From Silene conica (Eukaryota; Streptophyta; Magnoliopsida; Caryophyllales; Caryophyllaceae), in assembly GCA_029255685.2 (NCBI GenBank), contig CM055312.2, positions 10,812,649-10,876,648 on the forward strand: a stretch of 64,000 nucleotides of DNA, in the 5' to 3' direction. The notes beneath the pieces are model-generated. The model made no database searches and was not told where the DNA came from. It saw nothing but the letters and a program-made list of their open reading frames with translations. This document shows positions 1 through 10,316 of the stretch, piece after piece (position 1 is the first letter of the stretch; every line of letters starts with the position of its first letter). The translations under genes and the position numbers were made by a program.

Positions 1-7
1 TTTTAAG

Positions 8-3000
8 GTGTGGAAAGAAAGAGTTCTACTACATTTAGGGTTCTTGCGTTTTGATTATGCTATTCGGAATGATGAACCGGCTGAAATAACTGAAAAAAGC
101 ACACCAGATCAAGTAGACCTTCGTGAAAAGTGGGTGAAATCCAACTATCTTTGCACGTTGTTCATTAAGACTAAACTGTGTGCTAGTATCCGTGGTTCAG
201 TCGACAAGCATACTAAAGTCCGGGACCTGCTTAAGGCTATAGATGAGCAGTTCGAAACTTCTGATAAGGCTTTGGCAAGCACCTTAATAATGAAGTTCAC
301 ATCTTTGAAACTTAATGCCACTAAAGGAGTGCGTGATTTTATCATGCGCATGAGGGATACTGCAGCCCAACTTAAGGAATTGGAAGTTACTATGTCTGAC
401 ACTTTCTTAGTGCATTTCATCTTATGTTCTCTCCCAACTCAATATGCCCCATTTAAGATCTCTTACAATACACATAAGGATAAATGGTATCTCAATGAAT
501 TATTGACCATGTGTGTTCAAGAGGAGGGGAGGTTATTATTGGAAGAAGGTGAAAAGGTGAATTTAACTACTTCTACTGATAAAGCATCATCCAGTACGAA
601 GTATAAGGCTCACCATAAAGATAAAGGAAAGGGAAAGATTCCAGCTGAGCAAGTAATTAAGAAGGAGTCGTCGTATTTTTTCTGTAAAAAGAAAGGACAC
701 ATGAAGAAAGACTGCGTAAAGTTTAAGGCTTGGCTCAAAAAGAAAGGTAATTTTCATGCGTTTGTTTGTTATGAATCTAATATGGTCAATGTTAATCATA
801 ATACTTGGTGGATTGACTCTGGTACTACAATCCATGTTTCAAATACCTTGCAGGGTATGACAAACCTTCGGAAACCAGTGGCAAGTGAGAGCGCCATCTA
901 TTCAGGAAACAAGATAGGCTCGCACGTTGAGGCCGTGGGGACATGCAATTTAATTTTAAGTACTGGTTTTATTTTGATTTTGGAAAAGACTTTTTACGTT
1001 CCGAATTTTGCTCGGAATTTGATTTCAGTTTCTAGACTTGTACCTTTCGGATATTCTTTTAACTTTATGGACTCTGGTTTTAGTGTTTGCAGAAATTCTA
1101 AAGTTATTGGTAATGGTATTTTGTCTGATAATTTATATCGTCTTTGTTTACAAAATGATACCACTCAAAACACTATGCATGTTAGTACTGGTTTGAAAAG
1201 AAGTATTATAAATGAGGAGTCCTCTATGTTATGGCACAGGAGATTGGGACACATCTCCATTGAGAGGGTCAAGAGATTGGTAAAGGAAGGGGTACTTAGT
1301 ACTTTAGACTTTACCGATTTTGAGACTTGTGTTAGTTGCATTAAGGGAAAGCAAACTAAAAAATCTAAGAAAGGTGCTAAGAGGAGTTCTGACCTACTAG
1401 AGATCATACACACGGATATATGTTGTCCGGATATGAACGCTAACGATCCGAAATACTTTATTACCTTTATTGATGATTATTCACGATATATGCGTCTTTA
1501 CTTACTTCGTTCCAAAGACGAAGCTTTAGATGCCTTTAAAATTTTTAAGGCTGAAGTAGAGAAACAGTGTGATAAACACATTAAGATTGTGAGATCAGAT
1601 AGAGGTGGTGAGTACTACGGTAGATATACTGAGGATGGACAAGCATCTGGTCCTTTTGCTAAATTTTTTCAAGAGCATGGGATTGTTGCCCAATACACTA
1701 TGCCTGGTTCTCCGGATCAGAATGGTGTAGCAGAAAGAAGGAATAGGACATTAATTGAAATGGTGCGTAGTATGAGAAGTAATATCAAACTTCCTTCATT
1801 TTTGTGGGTTGATGCGCTAAAGACGGCTGCGTATATATTAAATCGGGTTCCTTCCAAGGCCGTCTCTAAGACGCCTTTTGAGTTATTCAAAGGTTGGAAA
1901 CCGAGTTTGCAACATATACGCGTTTGGGGATGTCCGTCTGAGGTGAGAATTTACAACCCACAAGAAAAGAAACTAGACCCAAGGACTCTTAGTGGACATT
2001 TCATTGGATATGCCGAAAAGTCCAAAGGTTATAGGTTCTATTGTCCGTCTCATAGTACCAGGATTGTGGAATCTAGAAGTGCAAAATTTCTAGAGAATGA
2101 CTTGATCAGTGGGAGTACTATAGGAGTTGAACCTGAAAAGGATCAACATGAAGCTTCACCCTCTGTTTTGAGTAACAGGTTGGTTATTGATCACGGTCCT
2201 GAAGTACGACCGGAGGTTCAACAACCAAATACAGAAATTCCACAAAATGTCGATCAAAATATAGTAGATCATAATGAGGAAGAAATTCCATTAAGAAAAT
2301 CTACTCGAGAGAGGAGATCGGCGATTCCTGACGACTATGAAGTATATCTACAAGAGTCGGATTGCAGTGTTGGAGCTGATAATGATCCTATGTCATTTTC
2401 ACAAGCCATAAGTTCTACATATTCAAACTTATGGATGGATGCTATGAAAGATGAGATGAACTCTATGGCATCTAATCGAGTTTGGGATCTCGTCGAGTTG
2501 CCCAATGGTGTAAAAACCATTGGATGTAAGTGGGTTTTTAAGACTAAAAAGGACTCACTTGGCAACATCGAGAGACATAAGGCAAGACTCGTTGCTAAAG
2601 GGTTCACTCAAAGAGAAGGGATTGACTACACAGAGACATTCTCTCCTGTGTCTAAGAAAGATTCTCTTCGAGTTGTCATGGCATTAGTAGCTCATTTTGA
2701 CTTCGAGCTACATCAGATGGATGTGAAAACGGCATTTCTTAATGGCAATTTAGAGGAAGAGGTTTACATGAAACAACCTGAAGGATTCTCCTCTAAAGAC
2801 GGTGACCATTTGGTTTGTAAGCTAAATAAATCCATATACGGTTTGAAACAAGCCTCCCGACAATGGTATAAGAAGTTCCATGAAGTAATTTCTTCATTCG
2901 GTTTTGAAGAAAATATCATGGATCAATGTATATACCTTAAGGTCAGTGGGAGTAAGATTTGTTTCCTTGTGTTATATGTGGATGATATTCTGCTAGCAAC

Positions 3001-3127
3001 CAATGATAAGGGGTTGCTATATGAGGTGAAACAATTTCTTTCAAATAACTTTGATATGAAAGATATGGGTGAGGCATCTTATGTCATTGGCATTAAGATC
3101 CATAGAGATAGATCCGAGGCATTTTAG
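8..3127 (+). pseudogene. Copia gag-protease-integrase-RT polyprotein (5' partial, frameshifted)
   Basis: The frame is open to the window edge, so the true start is upstream. By residue of this ORF: gag (1-200); a zinc knuckle near 223-236 in which the first Cys of CX2CX4HX4C is Tyr; protease DSG at about 270; the pre-integrase HHCC region near 410; integrase with Asp at about 470 and 530 and Glu at about 576 in a VAERRN context; reverse transcriptase with YVDD at 990-993. It ends at TAG 3125-3127, just after the RT connection, because one base is missing near 3118-3119. Similarity continues at once in another frame at 3118-3954. The damage is slight, suggesting a fairly young copy. Confidence 0.93.
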
Positions 3128-3129
3128 GC

Positions 3130-3954
3130 TTGTCTCAGGAGGCCTATATCAACAAAGTGCTTGAAAGATTTAGAATGAAAGATTGTTCACCAAGTGTAGC
3201 ACCTATTGTGAAAGGTGACCGATTCAGTTTAGACCAGTGCCCAAGGAATGATTTGGAAAGAGAACAAATGAAAAATGTTCCTTATGCTTCAGCTGTTGGT
3301 AGCATTATGTATGCTCAAGTCTGTACCAGACCTGACATTGCATATGTTGTTGGAGTATTAGGCAGATATCAGAGTAACCCAGGCATCGATCACTGGAAGG
3401 CTGCGAAGAAAGTGTTGAGATACCTTCAGGGTACTAAAGATTACATGCTTATGTATAGACGGACTGATAGTCTTGAAGTGGTGGGGTATTCCGACTCAGA
3501 CTTTGCTGGTTGCATTGATTCACGAAAATCCACATCTGGATATGTGTTTATGCTAGCTAACGGAGCTGTATCATGGAGGAGTACTAAGCAGACATTGACA
3601 GCCACCTCTACTATGGAGGCTGAGTTCGTTTCTTGTTTTGAGGCTACCTCACATGGTGTTTGGCTGAAAGGTTTCATATCTGGGCTAAGAGTTGTTGACT
3701 CTATTAGCAGGCCAATTCGAATGTATTGTGATAATTCAGCTGCGGTATTTATGGCTAAGAATAACAGAAGTGGAAGTCGAAGTAAACACATCGACATTAA
3801 GTATTTGGCCATAAAAGAGCGTGTTCAGGAAAAGAAAGTGATCATAGAACACATTAGCACTGATTTGATGATTGCAGATCCCTTGACTAAAGGCATGCCA
3901 CCTAAGGGTTTCCAGGGTCATGTAGTGAACATGGGACTTGGTCCCATAATGTGA
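3130..3954 (+). pseudogene. Copia RNase H (C-terminal part of pol, displaced frame)
   Basis: This is the end of the same polyprotein, two frames on from the upstream ORF. It shows the Copia RNase H signatures: SDSDFAG (catalytic Asp), then SGYVF, WRSTKQ, TMEAEF with the catalytic Glu, CDNSAA, and the SKHIDIKYL and DPLTKG C-terminal blocks. The ATG at 3130 is not a real start; similarity begins before it. In an intact element this domain degrades the RNA template during reverse transcription. Confidence 0.92.
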
Positions 3955-4227
3955 TACATTCATTTATATTATGTTTTTCGAAACTTTCATTTAGTTGGAT
4001 ATTTTCTCCTTTAGTTATATACGTACGTTCTTTGGTTATTTATTTTATTGAGAAATATCATTATGTTTTGACCTAGAGTGAACATATGGTTTATTCATTA
4101 AGTTAAGTATGAGTGGTGAGAGACTAAGTATATCGTAATACATGGAAGATTAATTCTCGTCCCAGGGAATTCGTCGCTATGATTCGTATATGAAGTTCCT
4201 CTCTGTTAAATGGGCCAAGTGGGAGAA

Positions 4228-4667
4228 TGTTGGATTTTTATAATTAATTGATTAGATATTATTATTAATAATATTAATAGTCTTATACAAATCCTAATTA
4301 TATGTCCCATTAAAGAGACAGTCATACTATGGACTCTAAACTGTCTCTTAATTCTCTCCCATCTAGGAAACTTCTCCCTTATTTGAGTTGTGTTCAAACA
4401 CTGCTCTTTGATGGAAAGAGCAGTATATAAGAGAATACATATTCTGATTAATAAGTCACAAAATCTACTCTCCTTTAAGAAAACTACACCATCTAAATAA
4501 GTGAGCAGTGAGGGTTTAGAACCGAAATCAGAAATTCAGATTAATACTTTGGGGTTGATAAAGCTGTTCAGGAATCCGATTAGCAATGGCTGGAGGTTTT
4601 ATTTTCGATCCTATTTATCGCTTCCGCTTTATTTAATCAGTTGTATGTTATTCAGTAATATTAAACA
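4228..4667 (+). repeat. 3' LTR of the Copia element
   Basis: It begins TGTTGG directly after the polypurine tract. It contains a 9-bp perfect inverted repeat (CTGCTCTTT / AAAGAGCAG, 4401-4423) abutting a TATA box (TATATAA, 4424-4430), the expected U3 promoter layout. Length about 440 bp. The 3' end is inferred. Confidence 0.7.
4401..4430 (+). promoter_or_regulatory. LTR core promoter: inverted repeat plus TATA box
   Basis: The inverted repeat CTGCTCTTT-5 nt-AAAGAGCAG ends one base before TATATAA. Transcription would start about 25-35 bases downstream, marking the start of R. Promoter function is inferred from position only. Confidence 0.5.
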
Positions 4668-5564
4668 TACCAATTAAGAATAAAATAACTTACAATATAA
4701 TATAAACCATGCTTTTTTATATAATTTTATGTATATTTACGACGGAGATACATATTTTCGTTAATTTAGAACTCACAACTATTTTAATTTGTTAATTTAC
4801 AGTATTGAAATGTTTTAACTCTCAACTATTATATTTTGTATTTAATTTTTATTTGTGTTTTATACTTATTACCACTAATTTAATTTTTCATTGCTCAATG
4901 CTAAAGTAATATTGAAAAGTTTTTTCCGTAAAGTTTCGGTGTTGCAATCATATTATTAATTTATTATATCTAATTTATGCCTTTAATTTTTGTAAAATTA
5001 GGTAACTTATTATCAACGATCATCAAAGATCTGATTTTTGCGGTTGAAATTGAGTTAGTACTCTATGGGACTTTATATTTCATTGTGTGATTATAGATTG
5101 TAACTTCTTTAATTAACAAAAGTAAGGAAGAAATTAAATCTATGAAAGCTTGAGAAACGCGAAAAGAGATTAAATCGACGAAAACTTGAGAAAAATTAAT
5201 TAATTAAGTATAAAGAATATGATGGACCCTACTCTAATTATAAAAAAACTTCCTACTTTTAATCAACCGATAAGAATCCTTTAAATTCTATCATTTTTAT
5301 GGTAAAGGGATTTTATTTTTCTTTATTTCAACTCCTACTTAGTGTATATAGCTGGTGATGAAAGTGATGGTATTGACCTCCTAAATGATAATTTTAATTG
5401 TGATCGAGTCAACAACTTTATTATAATGATTATTGTAGTCGGAGAGCTAGAGTTTAATTTGAAAATTTATTATATATCCCTCATATTCTACATAATTGTC
5501 TCACTTTCCGTTTTCGTCTAGTCACGTAAATGTCCCATTTTCCATTTTTAGTAAACTTTTATAA
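4668..5564. other. AT-rich intergenic DNA
   Basis: No ORF, RNA gene or element end was recognised. The sequence is AT-rich with many short stops and some purine-rich stretches (5120-5200). Confidence 0.6.
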
Positions 5565-5573
5565 TTATTTTAA

Positions 5574-6800
5574 GGGATAATTCACACGGTACCCCCGAGG
5601 TTTGGCTTAATTCACGCGGTACCCCTGCGTTTGAGTTTGTGCACATAGTACCCCTCAACTTTCATTTAAGTGCACGAATTGCCCTTTCCTTAACCTCCGT
5701 TATGACGTCGTTACCTAATTTTTCCTAGATTACCTTTTCTCTTTGTTTTCTTTAATCTTCATCTCTTTCTTTCTCTTTAATTTTGTCTTCCTTTGTCTAA
5801 TCTTCTTCTCTTCCATTAATTTATCTTCCATCACTAAGTTACATCGAAAAGTGTCATCCCTTCTTCTTCATTCTACCTAATCAAAATCAATACATCCAAA
5901 TTTCCCAGAAACTTCATCATCAACTAATTTCCCCAAATTAATATAACCGTAATTTCTCCAATAATCAATTAGAGTTTCTTCACATTCCTATCTAAAATTG
6001 CACTTTCTTTCTCGCCTACTTTGTTAATTCCTGAATGAACTCTATAACAAATTCATCGATTTTTGTTTTTTTATACTCATGGAGAGTTTTGCACACTGAT
6101 GGACTACGAAGAAGAGCCATATTCACCTTCTTTACAGTTTTCCCAACTAGATGTTCCCCTCCACTTCACTGGTATTTCTTTAATTATATGGATTTATGAA
6201 GTGGACTTATTCTAATTGCTGGTAAATAGTCGAAAGTTTTGGAACTTTATGTAGGTATTGTGATGGCGAGTTGTGGATTATTGATTTTGTCTTTATAAAT
6301 GATGGATTAGGATGATGATATTTGATTGAAAAAAATATTATAGATGATAAAAAGTGTATTATGGGGAATGAAATAGGTAAGTTAAGTGAGTCACGGGGCT
6401 TGAGAGTAAGGGTTGTATGATTCGTGGTGGTGAAATGGTATGCGGGAACTATTGATCGGCCGACGATCCGGTGAGGGTAGGCGGCTGATGGTGGGCAGAT
6501 GATGAGAAGGCGGTGGTGGGCTGGTTTTTTAAGTTGTTTTTTGTTTTGTTTCACTGAGTATATTAGTGAGAGAATAGTCTTTTTTTTTAAATTTGTTTAG
6601 GAGTGAATTGGGGGAAAATAGGTTAGGAAAAGGAGGAAATAAGTTAGAGTTTAACGGCGTCATAACAGAGGTCAAGGCAAGGGCAATTCGTGCACTTAAA
6701 TGAAAGTTGAGGGGTACCATGTCTATAAACTTAAACGCAGGGGTACCACGTGAATTAAGCCACACCTCGGGGGGTACCGTGTGAAATTGTGAATTATCCT
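5574..6800. mobile_element. Non-autonomous MULE-like DNA transposon
   Basis: Long terminal inverted repeats (5574 to about 5713, and about 6652-6800) start GGGATAATTCAC on the left; the right end reads GTGAATTATCCT. The element is flanked by a perfect 9-bp TSD, TTATTTTAA (5565-5573 and 6801-6809), the usual Mutator-superfamily length. Each TIR carries three GTACCCC motifs about 30 bp apart. The right TIR has about 8 extra bases near its tip. The interior has no transposase; its short ORFs lack recognisable motifs. It would need a transposase in trans. Confidence 0.82.
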
Positions 6801-7034
6801 TTATTTTAATCACTTTAACTCACAACAATACCCCACCTTACCCCACAATACTACTTATTTTAATCACCTCGATCTACTCACAATAATAATCAATAATATC
6901 TCTCCTCTCTCAAATCTTCTTATCACATACAATACTTTACATAACTTTATTCATTTCCTTAAATATTGTGTCAAGCCTCAAATGTGACAATTATCTAGAC
7001 TAGGAGGGAGTATTACTTATCACAAAATCTCAAA

Positions 7035-7210
7035 GAAGACGGGAGATATCCGTCATTTCGGAGTGACGGATACCATTTTGTCTCATAAAATGCCCATTTA
7101 GAGGAGAGAGGAAAGCACATGAGGGTAGCCCCACCTTGTCCCCCATATTCATTTTGTGAGCGTCATTATCCGTCTCTCCACCCGACCCGTCACAAGCAAG
7201 ACTAACTGAT
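7035..7210. mobile_element. MITE-like repeat, GACGGAT hairpin family (copy 1)
   Basis: It has short inverted ATCCGTC / GACGGAT motifs at both ends and a non-coding centre. Related arrangements occur near 36360-36530 and 56130-56310. Exact ends and TSD are not resolved. Flanking sequence from 6810 to 7447 otherwise shows nothing recognisable. Confidence 0.45.
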
Positions 7211-8174
7211 TACTTATATCATCAAGTAAGCTATTTTTTTTATATATGTTAGTTTTGTTGTGCATAGTACTTAGTGCTTATTAGTTATTTGTAGAATTTA
7301 TTGTTTTTTAGAATTGAACTCCTCAGTCCTCATAGGTATCTCGACGATGGGCGAACTCAGAAGGTGGATGAGTTCCCAAAACAAGATGTTCAAATACATA
7401 CAAAGCAAGTTTAAAACAAAAATTCGGAATATGAGAGTTTTTGAAATATAATTGTGAAACCCCTCGCGAAAGCGGAAATATAAACACACAAAAGTACTAA
7501 AAATGCAGCGGAATTAAAACTTTTTAAAGATAAAACATGCGACAAGTCTTAGACTGAAACGTAAACTGAAACTGAAACCAAATAGATAAGTAACAGTTCT
7601 AAGTATCAAACTGAAACATAAAAAAAAAAATACATCAACCGGGGATGGCACATCCCTACCGGCACCAAAACAAAAAAACAACAAAAGTCTAAGAGTCTAG
7701 CTAAGCGTAAACGGGTAAGTCAACTGATGAATGGATCATCACTCGCTAGCTCTCCTGTAACCCCGATCTCCAACCCTGCATGTACCTACATACATGAAAA
7801 CATGTACGCCACAATCAGTGGGGAGTGACTAGAGTTCTCCTAGCCACCTTTTGTGACAACACGCAACATATAAACAATACAGAACACTCCAACATATAAC
7901 AACATGTGAAGCATAAACATCTCATCATCTGATCTCTTACTATCATGTGATTACCATGCACGGCTCTCAACTAACTTCATAAACAAATAGGAAGGAGAGC
8001 CGGTTTCCCTACTGGTTACCCAGTCGGGGGGTCTTTCAATCCAATTATTTATGAAACCGAACTAAGAGTCATCCAATGCCTTGGATGATTTAACCACAAC
8101 TCATATAACAACAATAACATACTAGGCATATCTGACACTGTACCATCATCAAGGCAAGCAGACATAAAACAGCA

Positions 8175-8767
8175 AGTACAAAGGTTCAGAGGCGACATCT
8201 TAACGCATAACCTAGGTACTAAATAATTCAGCAAGTATAAAGGTTCAGAGGCGACATCTTAACGCATAACCTAAATACCAAGTTCACAATATCAAGCAAG
8301 GACTCAGAGGCGAAAACTCAACGCATGGACCGGCTATCACTGAACATTAGACTCAGAGGCGAAAACTCAACGCATGGACTAACATTCAATTCACTATCAC
8401 AAGTAAGGAACTCAGAGGCGAAAACTCAACGCATGTTCCCCTACCACATCACAAGATACTAGACTCAGAGGCGAAAACTCAACGCATGTTCTAGCACCAA
8501 ACACCTGCACTCCGGGTAAGGTATGACAACCTGACCGCCCCGTCGTGCAGTTGCTCTACTCGTCAGACTCAGAGGCCAGCTTAAGGCATGTTCTGACGCG
8601 ATCACACATACATGTCTGGACTCAGAGGCGAAAACTCAACGCATGTCCCAGACACGACAAACAGACATGTATGGAACTCAGAGGCGAAAACTCAACGCAT
8701 GTTCCCATACACGACAAACAACTCACGTATTAAGTTCAGAGGCCAGCTTAAGGCATAACTTAATACG
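8175..8767. repeat. Stem-loop array in LTR1 (about ten units)
   Basis: Ten units share a loop that starts CAGAGG and ends with a GCAT core. The arms differ from unit to unit yet pair with each other. Examples: AGTACAAAGGTT with AACCTAGGTACT (8175-8220, 10 of 12 pairs); CTAGAC with GTTCTAG (8459-8494); CGTCAGAC with GTTCTGACG (8561-8598); TGTCTGGAC with GTCCCAGACA (8613-8654); TGTATGGAAC with GTTCCCATACA (8668-8711); CGTATTAAGTT with AACTTAATACG (8726-8767, 11 perfect pairs). The inner loop also shows a paired change: GCG...CGC in most units, GCC...GGC in the units at 8561 and 8726. Units near 8300 and 8347 pair weakly. The array recurs at about 14382-14964 and 20579-21161. Confidence 0.85.
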
Positions 8768-9057
8768 CAACAAAACAATATCATTCAAGTCTATGAACTA
8801 CTCTATAGTTCTACCTTTAACCTCTAATCAACACTTAATTGACCTCGAGAACTAAGATGAGGGAGAGCCGGTTTCCCTTTCGGTTGCCCGACCGGGGGGT
8901 CTCTATCCTTACCCTATTCCCGAACCCAATATAATGTTGCCCATCCTCCGGGGACCTCAAATACATGTCAAAGGTACACAAAACAAGTTTCAAGTAAAAC
9001 CGATTAACCGTTTGAAAGTTACACTCAATTTACAAAATCCTCAAAATAGCCTACAGG

Positions 9058-9368
9058 GGTCCCCAGCCGGTCGGCAGGCAGCCGGTCGGCCGGCTGGTGA
9101 CCACCTCAGCCTTTTCTTTCTTTTCTGAAATAACACACGAACTCCCAGCCGGTCGGCAGGCAGCCGGTCGGCCGGCTGGGAACTCAGCCTCCTAAAATTT
9201 GAAATCTCAAATCAACAGTAACGCACTCCCAGCCGGCTGGCAGGCGGCCGGTCTGCCGGCTGGGAGACCTATTTCCTATGGTCTCAAGGTCACGCATAAA
9301 TCACAAAAACCTCAAGGAGTACTCTCAGCCGGTCGACCGGCGGCCGGTCGGTCGACCGGCTCAGAGAG
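9058..9368. repeat. Four GC-rich hairpins in LTR1
   Basis: Four inverted repeats with an AGCCGG...CCGGCT core and differing outer arms: 9058-9102 (GGTCCCCAGCCGG against CCGGCTGGTGACC, one mismatch), 9143-9181 (TCCCAGCCGG), 9226-9266 (CTCCCAGCCGGC, 12 perfect pairs), 9322-9368 (CTCTCAGCCGGTCGACC, near-perfect). All four are present in LTR2 (15255-15565) and LTR3. Very GC-rich within an AT-rich element. Confidence 0.85.
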
Positions 9369-10316
9369 CCTGGTCAGAAAAACCGCGTTTCCAGCCTTCT
9401 TCAAAACTTACTCATTCGACACCAAAACTTATAAATCGATTCAAATGATGTTTACCCAACATTATCAAACACCAAATACTACTAATCTAACAGCACACAA
9501 GTCCCATAACAATCCTCAAACGATTAATTTTATGTATCCGTCTTAACATACGAAAAACTGAAATAACATATAAACATGTTTCAACCTCAAAGAGCATGAA
9601 TTTCTCACATAGGAACGATCCTAAACATGTTACTAAGTCCGTAAATCATCCACTCAAACATAAATCAGAAACCATGACAAGATTTAACAACAAAAGTGCT
9701 AATATTCACAAATAGGCCGAGTTTCTCATTATCGTCACCTCCTAAGCTTATCCGGCTAAAGATCTTCCTCGAGTATGAAGCTATCAATGTCCGGGTTGTC
9801 AAATCCTTCGCCTGAAAACAAAGAAAACCGGTTTAGGAGCATAAAAACGGAATTATGAAAACAGGCTGAATTTTCGAAGTGATGGAAACGAGAAACCGAA
9901 GTGGTAGATGACTTGGAAATTGAACGAGGATTCCGAAAATGTACTTACTTTCTCGATTTGAAGAACGGATGATGAAGAAAAGCTTGAAAAGGAGAGAGTA
10001 ACAATGGAGGTTTTGAAGGAATTAAGTTTACAGTGAAAGGAGTTGTGAGGAAGATGAAATATGACAACTTAAGGGGTTTTTAGGGGTTTAAGTAATTGCC
10101 CTTCCGTATTTAAATAAAATGGGTCGGACTTGAACGGATATTTATCATTCGAGTTTAAGTTCGCCAAGTAGTATTCGTCTTAAGGACTTAAGGTTCTTAA
10201 GACGGATCTCACTAATTTAATAAAATCTTTCGAGATAAATTATCAAATTATTATTTTATTACTTAAAATAATTAAAAACGCTTAAATTAGATTTTACGAA
10301 AATACGGGATGTTACA

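Larger units (their letters stand above)
1..4667 (+). mobile_element. Ty1-Copia LTR retrotransposon, 5'-truncated by window edge
   Basis: The gene order is gag, protease, integrase, reverse transcriptase, RNase H, which is the Copia order. It is followed by a polypurine tract (AAGTGGGAGAA, 4217-4227) and an LTR starting TGTTGG at 4228. The 5' LTR, primer-binding site and gag start lie outside the window. The pol frame is broken once (about 3118), so this copy cannot make a full polyprotein. The right LTR end is set at the TG...CA-compatible AACA at 4667. Without the left flank the TSD cannot be checked, so this boundary is approximate. Confidence 0.93.
7453..10316 (-). repeat. LTR1 (3' LTR in element orientation)
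   Basis: 2864 bp. By eye it differs from LTR2 and LTR3 in its left part: C for G near 7543, an 11-A run instead of 13 at 7620, three changes between 7830 and 7950, and ten extra bases GCGATCACAC near 8597-8606. In its right part it matches LTR2 exactly where LTR3 differs. It holds the stem-loop array (8175-8767) and the GC-rich hairpins (9058-9368). Confidence 0.9.

Noticed and set aside
3118-3135. Programmed frameshift or stop read-through in Copia pol
   Set aside because: Copia elements normally use one pol frame, and one missing base explains the break.
6207-6554. 115-codon minus-strand ORF in the MULE-like element
   Set aside because: Low-complexity Ile/His/Pro/Ser product with no transposase motif.
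8303-8710. CRISPR-like regular repeats
   Set aside because: The genome is a plant's, the repeats are imperfect, and the 'spacers' are the complementary arms of hairpins.
9199-9546. 115-codon ORF in each LTR (also at 15396 and 21594)
   Set aside because: It runs through the GC-rich hairpins and is identical only because the LTRs are; no protein-like composition or motif, and antisense to the element.
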